Below are positions 1 to 8,360 of a stretch of 64,000 bases of DNA, piece by piece. The stretch is from Mycobacteroides sp. CBMA 271 (GTDB taxonomy: Bacteria; Actinomycetota; Actinomycetes; Mycobacteriales; Mycobacteriaceae). The stretch lies in the NCBI RefSeq assembly GCF_009729205.1, contig NZ_VTHB01000002.1, forward strand, positions 310,001 to 374,000, read 5' to 3'. Position numbers and translations under genes: made by a program. Each line of letters starts with the position of its first letter. Within the stretch, counting starts at the first letter, position 1. The notes under the pieces are model-generated. The model saw nothing but the letters and a program-made list of their open reading frames with translations, made no database searches and had not been told where the DNA came from.

Positions 1-1
1 C

Positions 2-2695
2 AAGCTCGCCATGGATACCGTCGGGCTGGCCGGGTTCGGGACAAGGTTCGACTCCTACCTGCGGGAGGGACTTGCGGCCATCCCGGCGAGCTTCGCCGCT
101 GCGCTGCAGCAGATGTTGGCTCCGGGAGGTGGCAATCATGATCTGTTCACGGCCGAGCAACGCAAGCTGCACACGTTCATCGACGAGCTCATCGCCCGGC
201 ACCGCGACGGTGCGGATGAGCATGCGAACCTCCTCGGCCTCATGCTTGCGCCCGGTACCCCGCAGACCCCGGCACTGGAGCTGAGCAGCGTTCATTCTCA
301 GGTCCTTACATTCTTGATCGCTGGCCAGGACACCACCTCCACGGTGATGCCGACCGCGCTCTACAGCCTGGTCAAGAACCCTGCCGTGCTCCACCGGGCT
401 CAGGCCGAGGTCGACGCGCTGTTCGGGCCGGGAGACGAACACACACCCACGTTCGACGAGATCGGCAAGCTCCGCTACATCCGCCAGATCGTGGACGAGA
501 CGCTGAGGCTCTCGCCCCCGGTCCGCGAATTCGACCGAATGGCAATAGAAGACACCCTGCTCGCCGGGCGTTACCCGGTGCAGAAGGGCGAGGTTGTCAC
601 CGTCCTGACCACCGCGCTGCACCGGCAGTCGCAATGGGGCGACAACGTGGAGACCTTCGACCCGGACCGGTTCTCGCCGGAACGATCGGCGGCGCGACCG
701 GTAAACCTGTTCAAACCTTTCGGCACCGGCGCCCGGTCCTGCATCGGGCGGCAGTTCGCACTACACGAGGCGACCATGGCGATAGCGACGCTGGTACACA
801 GATACCGCTTCATCGACTCCGAGCATTACCAGCTGCGCACCCAAAGTGATCTCATCCGGAAACCGGCGGGCTTTCGGATTGGCTTGGTGCGGCGCACTTC
901 CCAGGACCGTCAGCATGACCCGGCCGCTACAACCAACGTCACACCACAAGAGACGCGGCCACCGGCGGTCACCGCCGCACCCGGATCGGCGCTGACCGTC
1001 TTCCATGGCTCAAACCTGGGCACCTGTCGAGCACTGGCACACCAACTGGCGGAGGAAGCTGCCGACCTCGGTTACCGGACGACCGTCGCCCCGCTGAACG
1101 AAGCGACACAAGCCCTGCCCAGCGAGGGCGCAATGGTCGTCGTCGCCGCGTCCTACAACGGTCAACCGACTGACGACGCACGGCAGTTTCTCGCCTGGCT
1201 CGATGGCACGGACGCGCACGCGGACAGCGGGCTGCGCTACGCGGTACTCGGCGTCGGTGACCGAAACTGGGCCGAGACCTACCAGGCGATACCTCGGAGA
1301 ATCGATGAACGCCTCGCCTCGATCGGCGGTACGCCGATTGTTTCCCGTTGCGAGGCAGACACTTCCGGTGATTTCGCGGGCAGCGTCGAGTCCTTCTCGC
1401 AAGCCCTCTGGACTTCATTGGGCACAGTAACCGGTGCCGATACTTCTACCGGCCCCGTAGAGGGGCCCCTCTACGAACTACGCGCCATCGACGGGCCCGT
1501 GACGGCGGCAATCGATACCCGGTTCGAGGTGATACCCATGACCGTTCTGGAGAATCGGGAATTGGTCGGCGCCAACAACCCACTGGGACAGGCCAAGCGG
1601 CTGGTACGTGTGGCATTGCCCGGCGACGTCGAGTACCGCACCGGGGACCACCTCACAGTCCTCGCGGATAACCAGCCCGAAATAGTGGACAAAGCCGGAG
1701 AACTGCTCGGTCTTATCCTGGACCGGCGTATCTCCGTCAACACCCGACGCAACAGCCGCCGAGCCATTGCGCTGGACCGCGAGGTAAGCGTGCGGGAGCT
1801 ACTCACCCATTTCCTCGAACTGCGCAAGCCCGCCACCAGAACGCAGCTACTCCGGCTAGCAGCGGCGAACCCCTGCCCACCGGAGCGATCTGCGCTGGAG
1901 GCGCTCGCCGAGCATCCGGAGACGCGCTCACTCGGTATCGCGGGGTGCCTCATGGAGTTTCCCGCCACCACGCTGTCCCGCGCCGAGCTTCTCGAACTGT
2001 TCGAGCCGATGACGCCGCGGCACTACTCGATAGCGTCCTCGGCCCGGCAAAGTCCGGGGATCGTCGAGCTGGTCATCAGCGTGCTCGATGCCCCCGCACG
2101 ATCCGGGTTCGGCGATTTTCAAGGAGTGGCGTCCAACTACCTCGCCAACATCACACCAGGACAACAGATCCGGGCACGGGTAGACCAGGCCCGGCAAGCA
2201 TTCCGCGCTGGGGCTGACCCCGCCCGGAAGGTCATCCTCGTCAGCGCCGGTACCGGAGTCGCACCGTTCCGAGGATTCGTCGGTGACCGGCTAGCCGCAC
2301 AGCGCGCAGGCGAGCCGTTCGCTCCGGCACTCTGCTTCTTCGGCATCCGGCACCCGGACGTCGACTACCTGTTCCGGGACGATTTCGAGACGGCGGAACA
2401 GTCGGGCGTGGTCCACATGCGCCCCGCGTTCTCTCGCGCATCCGAGAACGGCATCAGGTACGTACAAGACCGGATTGCCGCCGACGCAAATGACATCTGG
2501 GATCTGCTAGGCGATCCGGCCAAGCAGACGCATGTGTACGTCTGTGGCGATGGCGGCAAAATGGCCCCCGCCGTCCGAGAGGCATTCTTGGATATCTACC
2601 GAAAGCACACCGGCGCCACCGAACCTCAGGCGCGGGACTGGCTTACCGGCCTAGTCGAGGCCGATCGCTACGTGGAGGATGTCTGGACGGAGTAA
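2..2695 (+). CDS. Self-sufficient cytochrome P450 / NADPH-P450 reductase fusion (CYP102-like), 5' truncated by window edge
   Basis: Fusion of a P450 heme domain with a diflavin reductase, the P450 BM3 (CYP102) architecture, expected to hydroxylate fatty-acid-like substrates with NADPH and no partner protein. Counting from the first in-window ATG at 11: I-helix AGQDTTS near residue 103, ExxR (ETLR) near 162, heme ligand loop FGTGARSCIG near 245, flavodoxin-like FMN domain from about 330 (GSNLGT), FAD motif RHYSIASS near 675, and NADPH-binding SAGTGVAPFRG near 745, ending in DVWTE. The frame is open to the window start. BM3 places its heme cysteine near residue 400, so about 155 N-terminal residues lie outside. 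The isochorismatase gene follows 84 bp downstream on the same strand. Family assignment is confident; the substrate is unknown. Confidence 0.9.
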   Translation, partial: KLAMDTVGLAGFGTRFDSYLREGLAAIPASFAAALQQMLAPGGGNHDLFTAEQRKLHTFIDELIARHRDGADEHANLLGLMLAPGTPQTPALELSSVHSQVLTFLIAGQDTTSTVMPTALYSLVKNPAVLHRAQAEVDALFGPGDEHTPTFDEIGKLRYIRQIVDETLRLSPPVREFDRMAIEDTLLAGRYPVQKGEVVTVLTTALHRQSQWGDNVETFDPDRFSPERSAARPVNLFKPFGTGARSCIGRQFALHEATMAIATLVHRYRFIDSEHYQLRTQSDLIRKPAGFRIGLVRRTSQDRQHDPAATTNVTPQETRPPAVTAAPGSALTVFHGSNLGTCRALAHQLAEEAADLGYRTTVAPLNEATQALPSEGAMVVVAASYNGQPTDDARQFLAWLDGTDAHADSGLRYAVLGVGDRNWAETYQAIPRRIDERLASIGGTPIVSRCEADTSGDFAGSVESFSQALWTSLGTVTGADTSTGPVEGPLYELRAIDGPVTAAIDTRFEVIPMTVLENRELVGANNPLGQAKRLVRVALPGDVEYRTGDHLTVLADNQPEIVDKAGELLGLILDRRISVNTRRNSRRAIALDREVSVRELLTHFLELRKPATRTQLLRLAAANPCPPERSALEALAEHPETRSLGIAGCLMEFPATTLSRAELLELFEPMTPRHYSIASSARQSPGIVELVISVLDAPARSGFGDFQGVASNYLANITPGQQIRARVDQARQAFRAGADPARKVILVSAGTGVAPFRGFVGDRLAAQRAGEPFAPALCFFGIRHPDVDYLFRDDFETAEQSGVVHMRPAFSRASENGIRYVQDRIAADANDIWDLLGDPAKQTHVYVCGDGGKMAPAVREAFLDIYRKHTGATEPQARDWLTGLVEADRYVEDVWTE

Positions 2696-2779
2696 GGATT
2701 ACCAGGCCCGTGGCGCTGGCCGGTGCACGTAGTGTTTTCCTTGCGGTTCCCCGACCTATTACAAGGGAGAGTGCATCGA

Positions 2780-3514
2780 ATGCGTAGACGCACGTTTCTT
2801 CGTTCTTCCGTTGCGTTGCCTACCGCGGCGCTGGGTCTCACGGCTCCCGGATCCGCCCACGCCGACGTTCGACCTACTGGTTCAATTGCCTACCCGCTCA
2901 GCGCAATCGCAGTGCCGGCCACGAGCGCACCATGGACTCTCGAGTCGGGCCGCGCCATGCTCTTGGTCCACGACATGCAGCACTACTTCGTGAAGGCTTA
3001 CAAGGCGCACGCCGATCCCATCGCGACCGTACTGACTAACATCAAGGCGCTACTCGACACCGCGCACGCGCGCGGTGTGCCCGTGCTCTACTCCGCGCAA
3101 CCCGGGGGCATGACCGCGGACCAGCGTGGGCTCTTCGGCCAGCTCTACGGACCCGGCATGCCCGACGATGACACCGAACGGGCCATTGTCGACCCTCTCG
3201 CGCCGACGGCGCCGGATACCGTTCTCACCAAATGGAAGTACAGCGAATTCTTCCATTCAGAGCTCCTGGAGATCATGCGCACGGCCAACCGGGACCAACT
3301 GATCATCGTGGGGGTCTACGCCTTCTCGGGGATAACCGCTACCTCCACCGACGCGGTCCAGAACGATATCCAGGCATTCATCGTTTCCGACGCCGTGGCG
3401 GACTACACCCTGGCACTGCACAACCAGGCTCTGGCCTGGTGTGCGGAACGGACAGCGCGAATTATGACCTCGGAATCAGTGCTTGCGGCACTGGACAATT
3501 CGCAACACAGCTGA
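2780..3514 (+). CDS. Tat-exported isochorismatase-family hydrolase (EntB/PhzD-like)
   Basis: 244 aa. It opens with a twin-arginine signal (MRRRTFLRSS, a hydrophobic stretch, then an Ala-rich cleavage region SAHA), followed by an isochorismatase fold. LLVHDMQHYFV supplies the catalytic Asp, LTKWKYSEFF the Lys, and VGVYAFSGITAT lies where many family members carry a nucleophilic Cys. The Cys is absent, as in EntB/PhzD-type isochorismatases that make 2,3-dihydro-2,3-dihydroxybenzoate or the phenazine precursor. ATG 2780 was chosen because AAGGGAGA sits about 10 bp upstream; a GTG at 2771 is too close to it. Export of such an enzyme is unusual, since isochorismate is cytoplasmic, so the real substrate may differ. 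It lies downstream of the P450 fusion, and no siderophore genes are adjacent. Confidence 0.85.
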   Translation: MRRRTFLRSSVALPTAALGLTAPGSAHADVRPTGSIAYPLSAIAVPATSAPWTLESGRAMLLVHDMQHYFVKAYKAHADPIATVLTNIKALLDTAHARGVPVLYSAQPGGMTADQRGLFGQLYGPGMPDDDTERAIVDPLAPTAPDTVLTKWKYSEFFHSELLEIMRTANRDQLIIVGVYAFSGITATSTDAVQNDIQAFIVSDAVADYTLALHNQALAWCAERTARIMTSESVLAALDNSQHS

Positions 3515-3528
3515 CCACCAGGACGACA

Positions 3529-3568
3529 AAGGCCACCTACGCGCAGACGAACACGCGTAAGTGGCCTT
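3529..3568. terminator. Bidirectional hairpin terminator between isochorismatase gene and ahpD
   Basis: Arms of 15 nt (3529-3543 and 3554-3568) pair with one mismatch around a 10-nt loop, between two convergent genes. There is no clear U-tract, which is common in mycobacteria. Confidence 0.7.
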
Positions 3569-3581
3569 CAGACGTGGTGAG

Positions 3582-4109
3582 TTAGACGAGCGCGGGCACG
3601 GTGGCCAGGGCCTGGGCGACCCCGGCGATGATCGCCGCGATCTTCAACGCCTCGAGCACCTGCTCACGAGTGAGTCCTGCCTCGCGAAGCACCTGCTCGT
3701 GCGATCCGACGCAGTAGTGGCAGCCGTTGATGGTCGACACCGCGAAGGACCACAGTTCGAAGTCGGCCTTCTCGACGCCAGGGTTGGCCATGATGTTCAT
3801 CCGCAATCCGGGGCGCAGATCGTCGTACGCGCCGCCGAGGAACCCGCGACCTCGGTAGAAGACGTTGGTCATCGCCATGATGGAGGCCGCACCCAACGCC
3901 GCATCGAGTGCCTCGGGGGTCAAGATGCCCGCAGCCTCCTCGCGAATCTCCTTGAACACCTGATCGTTTCGGGTTGCGGCGGCCGATGCCAGGAGGGTGC
4001 CCCAGAGCTGACTCGGCGACAGCACCGTGGTGCGGGCCACCGAACCGAGATTGAGCTTAAGGTCCTTGGCGTACTCGGGCAGTGCCTCTTTGAGGTTGTC
4101 GATGCCCAT
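3582..4109 (-). CDS. ahpD: Alkyl hydroperoxide reductase AhpD
   Basis: 175 aa, the length typical of AhpD. It acts in the peroxide-defence chain as the thiol adaptor that re-reduces AhpC, itself fed by dihydrolipoamide through Lpd/SucB in mycobacteria. The carboxymuconolactone-decarboxylase fold carries [13 protein letters not shown], giving the CxxC pair C130/C133 and His137, the same positions as in M. tuberculosis AhpD. The gene follows ahpC with one base between them, so the two are cotranscribed. The promoter region upstream of ahpC faces oxyR. Confidence 0.95.
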   Translation of the reverse strand: MGIDNLKEALPEYAKDLKLNLGSVARTTVLSPSQLWGTLLASAAATRNDQVFKEIREEAAGILTPEALDAALGAASIMAMTNVFYRGRGFLGGAYDDLRPGLRMNIMANPGVEKADFELWSFAVSTINGCHYCVGSHEQVLREAGLTREQVLEALKIAAIIAGVAQALATVPALV

Positions 4110-4110
4110 G

Positions 4111-4698
4111 TCAGACGCCCGCGCTCATCAGCTCGCCCGCGTCGATGGTCGGGTCACCCTTGCGCCAGTTGCAGGCGCACAGCTCATCTGACTGCAGCGC
4201 GTCGAGGACGCGAAGCACCTCTTCGACATTACGGCCCACGGAACCCGCCGTGACGGAGACGAACTGGATGATGTTGTCGGGGTCGACGATGAAGGTGGCG
4301 CGGTCGGCCACACCGTCAGAGTTCAGTACACCGGCGGCCTCGGCCAGTTCACGCTTGAGGTCGCTGAGCATCGGGAACGGCAGGGTCTTGAGGTCCTCGT
4401 GCTGGGCACGCCACTGGAAGTGCACGAATTCGTTGTCCACCGAAGCGCCCAGCACCTGGGTGTCACGATCGGCGAACTCGTCGTTCAGACGGCCGAAAGC
4501 AGCGATCTCGGTGGGGCACACGAAGGTGAAGTCCTTGGGCCAGAAGAAGATCACACGCCACTGGCCCGGGTGGTCATCGCTGGTGATGGTGGTGAAGTAG
4601 TCGTCCGGCTGTTGCGCGTTCACCTTCGACAGATCGCCGCCGATCACCGCGGTCAGGTTGTAGGCCGGGAATTCATCGCCGATGGTGCGCAGAGTCAC
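4111..4698 (-). CDS. ahpC: Alkyl hydroperoxide reductase AhpC (peroxiredoxin)
   Basis: 195-aa 2-Cys peroxiredoxin reducing organic hydroperoxides and peroxynitrite in the cytoplasm. The peroxidatic Cys61 lies in FTFVCPTE; the resolving cysteines are C174 and C176 in DELCACNW. All three positions match M. tuberculosis AhpC. The start is GTG at 4698, supported by AAGGAG about 6 bp upstream. It is first in an ahpC-ahpD operon and divergent from oxyR with a 94-bp shared regulatory region, the classical OxyR-controlled arrangement. Confidence 0.96.
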   Translation of the reverse strand: MTLRTIGDEFPAYNLTAVIGGDLSKVNAQQPDDYFTTITSDDHPGQWRVIFFWPKDFTFVCPTEIAAFGRLNDEFADRDTQVLGASVDNEFVHFQWRAQHEDLKTLPFPMLSDLKRELAEAAGVLNSDGVADRATFIVDPDNIIQFVSVTAGSVGRNVEEVLRVLDALQSDELCACNWRKGDPTIDAGELMSAGV

Positions 4699-4792
4699 GA
4701 TTCTCCTTCATATTCGCTAGATGCTTACTGGCACCATCGTGCCGGAAACCCGGCCAAAATGAAACGTGATTGTTCGCACTATATTGATAGGT
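4699..4792. promoter_or_regulatory. Divergent oxyR-ahpC control region
   Basis: The 94-bp intergenic contains a GGCAC-N4-GTGCC dyad at 4730-4743 and a CTAT-N4-ATAG dyad at 4779-4790 abutting the oxyR start. Either could be part of the OxyR footprint; the exact site is inferred from position and symmetry. Confidence 0.55.
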
Positions 4793-5731
4793 ATGTCCGA
4801 TCGTAGCTATCAGCCCACCCTCGTCGGCCTGCGCGCTTTTGTGGCTATCGCCCGTAAACGCCACTTCGGGAGTGCCGCGGCCGAGCTCGGCGTCAGCCAG
4901 CCCTCGCTCTCGCAGGCCCTGTCCATGCTCGAAGAGGGATTGGGTGTGCGGCTGATCGAACGCAACACCCGCAAGGTGTTGCTCACGCCCGAGGGCGAGG
5001 CACTGCTGGAGAGGGCAACCGCTGCGCTGCATTCTGTCGACGAATTCACCTCCGCGGCAAGTGGTGTCCGTGACCCCTTCGCCCAGACCTTGCGGCTCGG
5101 ACTGATCCCGACGGTGGCCCCCTACGTGCTGCCCATGGTGCTCAGCGGCCTGTCCCGTGAGTTCCCGGAGATGTCGTTGCGGGTCACCGAGGACCAGACC
5201 GCGCGGTTGCTGCGATCCCTTGCCGACGGGTCCTTGGACGTGGCGGTGATGGCCTTGCCCGCGCAAACCGCTGGCGTGGCAGAGATTCCGATGTACCGGG
5301 AGGACTTCGTGCTCGCGCTGCCTGCGGGACACCCACTCGCCGGCAGCACGGACGTCGAGCCGGCCGACCTTGCCGAGATGCCGCTGCTGTTGCTGGACGA
5401 AGGGCATTGCCTACGCGATCAGGCCCTCGAAGTGTGCCAACTCGCTGGGGTGCGACCCGATCTCGGGCACACACGCGCGGCCTCGTTGGCCACCGCCGTG
5501 CAATGCGTCGAGGGCGGCCTCGGCGTCACTCTTATCCCCGGCACTGCCGTCACCGCCGAAACCGCGAGCGGCGGACTGGCCACCGCGACCTTCGCCGCGC
5601 CAGTGCCGGGTCGCCGGGTCGGTCTGGTGTACCGCGCGACCAGCGGACGAGAGGATGCGTATCGAAGACTGGCGGACCTGCTGACTCGGTTGGTTTCGGC
5701 GGTGCACCCGGTGACGGCGGAAGCTGTCTAA
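4793..5731 (+). CDS. oxyR: LysR-family peroxide sensor OxyR, intact
   Basis: 312-aa LysR regulator with an N-terminal winged helix ([27 protein letters not shown], about residues 25-52) and a C-terminal sensing domain. [14 protein letters not shown] places the redox cysteines at C206 and C215, nine residues apart as in E. coli OxyR C199/C208. It should switch ahpCD on after peroxide oxidation. ATG 4793 is preferred over an upstream GTG at 4766 because [16 protein letters not shown] aligns with family starts. The last 4 bp overlap the convergent gene at 5728. Unlike the decayed oxyR of M. tuberculosis, this copy is full length. Confidence 0.95.
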   Translation: MSDRSYQPTLVGLRAFVAIARKRHFGSAAAELGVSQPSLSQALSMLEEGLGVRLIERNTRKVLLTPEGEALLERATAALHSVDEFTSAASGVRDPFAQTLRLGLIPTVAPYVLPMVLSGLSREFPEMSLRVTEDQTARLLRSLADGSLDVAVMALPAQTAGVAEIPMYREDFVLALPAGHPLAGSTDVEPADLAEMPLLLLDEGHCLRDQALEVCQLAGVRPDLGHTRAASLATAVQCVEGGLGVTLIPGTAVTAETASGGLATATFAAPVPGRRVGLVYRATSGREDAYRRLADLLTRLVSAVHPVTAEAV

Positions 5732-6492
5732 CGCCAGCGCGCCAGGATCTCCTCGGTCCGTGTCGACAATGCCCGCTGCAGGAACGGCCCGAAGCTGATC
5801 CGCCCGACACCCAGCGGTCCGAATGACGTTGGGTCGTCTACATCGGGCACCGCGATGGCATTGACCGGCAGTGGCAGCTCAGAGGTCAAGCGGCGCTGCA
5901 CATCCGGATCGTGCCGCCCCACCGGATACAGCGAGTCGGCACCCGCCTCCGCAGCGAGCTTCAATCTAGCAACGGCCCGATCGACCAGATCGGATTCGTC
6001 CCCGATCTGCCGCAGAATGACATCCGTGCGCGCGTTGATCACGACCGGCACACCGGATTCATCGGCGGCAACTCGCAGGGCACCAACAAGATCCGCGTGT
6101 TCCTGCGGCTCACGAATCCGGCCGCCCTCGCTGTGCACGGTGTCTTCGATGTTCAGGCCGACAGCGCCTGCTTCCAGCAGCCCTTCGATAATGCGTTGTG
6201 GCGTCTGCGCATAACCCGATTCGATATCCACTGAAATCGGCACATCCGCCGCCGCGGCGATCTGCGCGACGCGCGCGAGTACATCCTCGAAGCTCATGCC
6301 TTCGCCGTCAGGCTTACCCACCGAATCGGCCAAGGGATGCGATCCCACCGTCAGCGCCACGAAGCCCGCATCCACGGCAAGTCGTGCCGACCATGCATCC
6401 CACACCGTCGGCAGAAACACCGGATCGCCGGGGATGTGCAGCGACTTCAGCAGGGTGGCCTTGGCCGTCAAATCAACACTGAGTTCGGTCAT
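5728..6492 (-). CDS. Isocitrate lyase / phosphoenolpyruvate mutase family protein
   Basis: 254 aa from ATG 6492. A TIM-barrel enzyme of the ICL/PEPM superfamily: [25 protein letters not shown] at the N-terminus, [12 protein letters not shown] (metal-binding acidic region), and [13 protein letters not shown] (ED.....E.G). The usual KKCGH catalytic motif of true isocitrate lyase is absent, so it is more likely a C-C lyase such as oxaloacetate decarboxylase or methylisocitrate-lyase-like. The longer frame beginning at 6558 overlaps pseudogene DNA, and [19 protein letters not shown] is the conserved-looking start. It overlaps oxyR by 4 bp tail to tail. The substrate cannot be assigned. Confidence 0.85.
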   Translation of the reverse strand: MTELSVDLTAKATLLKSLHIPGDPVFLPTVWDAWSARLAVDAGFVALTVGSHPLADSVGKPDGEGMSFEDVLARVAQIAAAADVPISVDIESGYAQTPQRIIEGLLEAGAVGLNIEDTVHSEGGRIREPQEHADLVGALRVAADESGVPVVINARTDVILRQIGDESDLVDRAVARLKLAAEAGADSLYPVGRHDPDVQRRLTSELPLPVNAIAVPDVDDPTSFGPLGVGRISFGPFLQRALSTRTEEILARWR

Positions 6493-6545
6493 GCCTACAT
6501 CCAACCCTGCTTCGGTTGGATTTACTCCACCGATCCGCGGCAGGC

Positions 6546-7062
6546 TTGTCGCCAGCACCGATCGCCGCAGCGGACTTCGGTCTCGCGGGCTCGGGAGAGG
6601 TGCTCGTGCGCGAGAATTCCGAGGGCAATCACTCGACGATCGGCGGGTTCATGATCGCGGCAGTCAGAGCGAATTCGCTTTACCGGAGTCGGTTTTCACC
6701 CGGATCGGATGCGAACGGATCATCCGATACGCGTTTGAGCTACCCGCATCGACCGCTCGACCACCCAAATCGAATGACACCATTCATTCAATGCCGTACT
6801 GGGACAGTATCTTTCATCAGGTCGCGGCCCGATTTCCGCAGGTAGCGATCTCGCGGCGGCGGTCACCGGGGGCTCGCATTCGCCGCGCAGATACTCCGCC
6901 GGAGTAATGCTCCTGGATCATCTGCATGAAGCCAAACCGGCGAACGCGATCCGACGTGCGGTCGACCACCGGCTGACGGAAGGTCGCGTCCGCACCCCCG
7001 ATCTCGGCGGTAGCTCCACCAACGAACCGCTCGGCACCGCAATCGCCGTGTCCCCGCGGTGA
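6546..7062 (+). pseudogene. Remnant of tartrate dehydrogenase / isopropylmalate dehydrogenase family gene
   Basis: Three fragments of one family appear in order but in three different frames. First, about 6576-6655: GSGEVLVRENSEGNHSTIGG, matching the VVRENTEGEYSxxGG motif. Next, about 6683-6839: ESVFTRIGCERIIRYAFEL followed by KSNDTIHSMPYWD. Finally 6907-7062: MLLDHLHEAKPANAIRRAVDHRL then TPDLGGS, ending in TGA at 7060-7062. The N-terminal half and the central metal-binding segment (about 100 residues) are missing. This is an internally deleted, frameshifted decay product. It accounts for most of the 6493-7171 gap, which otherwise holds only the upstream regions of the two flanking genes. Confidence 0.75.
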
Positions 7063-7084
7063 TCGAGAATTAACTAAGACATCA

Positions 7085-7098
7085 GTGACTTGTGTCAC
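7085..7098. promoter_or_regulatory. CRP-like site upstream of the sdh operon
   Basis: GTGA-N6-TCAC, a perfect dyad core of the mycobacterial CRP (Rv3676-type) consensus TGTGA-N6-TCACA, centred about 80 bp before the 7172 start codon. It implies cAMP-linked control of succinate dehydrogenase; this is inference from the motif. Confidence 0.55.
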
Positions 7099-7171
7099 TT
7101 CTCGTTCGCCCCTCCTGGCAAGATGGGTGTCGTAGCCTGTGATCCACGACACCTTCAGCCCAAGGAGTCCG

Positions 7172-7444
7172 ATGTCGACGAAGACGGAGCTCACCGAGCT
7201 CAACCAAGCACTTGGCAGCCTGCGCCGCTGTGTCCATTCCCTGGAGTCGCGGTACGGCGATCTGCCGGCTGTGCGCCGCATTGTCAACGACGTGGAGCGT
7301 CTGGATATCGACGCCGCCGAGTTGGACCTCGCGCCGCATGAACACCGCCATGCGAGCAACGAAAAGATTCAGATCCCCGACACCGAGTACGACCGGGAGT
7401 TCTGGGGCGATATCGACGACGAAGGCGTGGGGGGCTATCGATGA
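7172..7444 (+). CDS. Conserved hypothetical protein, first gene of the sdh operon (Rv0250c-like)
   Basis: 90 aa, soluble and acidic, with a helical N-terminal half (MSTKTELTELNQALGSLRRCVHSLESRYGD, potentially coiled coil) and an acidic tail ending EFWGDIDDEGVGGYR. AAGGAG at 7162-7167 sets ATG 7172. A small gene in the same place heads the Sdh1 operon in M. tuberculosis (Rv0250c). Its TGA overlaps the ATG of a 22-codon mini-ORF at 7441 (ATGA), so translation could be coupled onward. The function is unknown; context suggests a role in assembly or regulation of the succinate dehydrogenase. Confidence 0.8.
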   Translation: MSTKTELTELNQALGSLRRCVHSLESRYGDLPAVRRIVNDVERLDIDAAELDLAPHEHRHASNEKIQIPDTEYDREFWGDIDDEGVGGYR

Positions 7445-7463
7445 GCCGCTTGCGCGAAGAGCG
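7439..7463 (+). repeat. Dispersed 25-bp repeat, copy 1 (tandem pair)
   Basis: Core gatgagccgcttgcgcgaag followed by agcg. Identical over 25 bp to the copy at 55057-55081 (opposite strand). It begins at the end of the 7172 gene. Confidence 0.85.
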
Positions 7464-7509
7464 ACAAGCCTCGATGAGCCGCTTGCGCGAGGAGCAAGGA
7501 ATCAGATGA
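7441..7509 (+). CDS. Putative 22-codon mini-ORF built from two repeat copies, ATGA-coupled on both sides
   Basis: ATG at 7441 overlaps the stop of the preceding gene, and TGA at 7507-7509 overlaps the ATG of the following membrane-anchor gene at 7506. The peptide contains MSRLREE twice, 11 codons apart, because it consists of two tandem copies of the dispersed repeat. The purine-rich stretch GAGGAGCAAGGA near 7489-7500 supplies the Shine-Dalgarno sequence for the membrane-anchor gene. Whether the peptide matters, or only the translational relay, is unknown. It may be an accident of repeat insertion. Confidence 0.35.
   Translation: MSRLREERQASMSRLREEQGIR
7472..7496 (+). repeat. Dispersed 25-bp repeat, copy 2 (tandem pair)
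   Basis: Same core as copy 1, offset by 33 bp, with one A-to-G change (gaggag instead of gaagag). The spacing keeps the two copies in one reading frame. Confidence 0.85.
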
Positions 7510-8315
7510 GTCAAGCCACCGGGGTCTTCTCGCCTTCGCGTGCCCAAATTCGGCAGCGCACCCTGCGCACCGACAAATGGTGGCTCGCACCATTACTCAC
7601 CAACCTCGGACTGGCGACCTTCGTCATCTACGCCACCGTGCGCGCATTCTGGGGTAGCGCGTACTGGGTGCCGCAGTACCACTACCTGACGCCGTTCTAT
7701 TCGCCCTGCGTAAGCACCGCCTGCGCGCCGGGGGCCAGCCATTTCGGCCACTGGGTGGGTGAGCTGCCGTGGTTCATCCCGATGGCGTTCATCTCGCTGC
7801 CATTCCTGCTGGCCTTCCGGCTGACCTGCTACTACTACCGCAAGGCCTATTACCGGTCGGTCTGGCAGTCGCCGACGGCCTGCGCGGTGGCCGAACCCCA
7901 CGCGAAGTACTCCGGCGAGACCAAGCTGCCACTGATCATGCAGAACCTGCACCGGTACTTCTTCTACGCGGCGGCACTCATCTCGATCGTCAACACCTAT
8001 GACGCCGTTGTCGCCTTTCATTCCGAGAAGACCGGCGGCTTCGGATTCGGTCTGGGCAACGTGATCCTGGTGACCAATGTCGTCCTGCTGTGGGTGTACA
8101 CAGTGTCGTGCCACTCATGCCGACACGTCACCGGCGGGCGCCTCAAGCACTTCTCTAAACACCCTGTCCGGTACTGGATCTGGACACAGGTCAGCAAGCT
8201 GAACACCAGGCACATGTTGTATGCCTGGATCACGTTGAGCACGCTGATCCTCACCGACCTGTACATCATGTTGGTCGCCAGCGGAACCATCTCTGACCTG
8301 AGATTCGTTGGTTAG
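7506..8315 (+). CDS. Succinate dehydrogenase (Sdh1-type) membrane-anchor subunit
   Basis: 269 aa, homologous in position and character to Rv0249c. About five hydrophobic segments are visible (near LLTNLGLATFVIYATVRAF, WFIPMAFISLPFLLAF, YFFYAAALISIVNTY, VILVTNVVLLWVYTV and MLYAWITLSTLILTDLYIML). It should anchor the catalytic SdhA/SdhB subunits and carry electrons to menaquinone. Several His residues lie in or near membrane helices. ATG 7506 overlaps the preceding mini-ORF stop; GAGGAGCAAGGA lies upstream. The sdhA-like gene follows 45 bp downstream. Confidence 0.88.
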   Translation: MSQATGVFSPSRAQIRQRTLRTDKWWLAPLLTNLGLATFVIYATVRAFWGSAYWVPQYHYLTPFYSPCVSTACAPGASHFGHWVGELPWFIPMAFISLPFLLAFRLTCYYYRKAYYRSVWQSPTACAVAEPHAKYSGETKLPLIMQNLHRYFFYAAALISIVNTYDAVVAFHSEKTGGFGFGLGNVILVTNVVLLWVYTVSCHSCRHVTGGRLKHFSKHPVRYWIWTQVSKLNTRHMLYAWITLSTLILTDLYIMLVASGTISDLRFVG

Positions 8316-8360
8316 CAACCAAATCCGTGTCCACATTCGCAAACAAACTGAGGTTACTTA

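Noticed and set aside
3561..4253. 230-aa plus-strand frame opposite ahpD/ahpC
   Set aside because: Antisense shadow; ahpD and ahpC have conserved catalytic residues.
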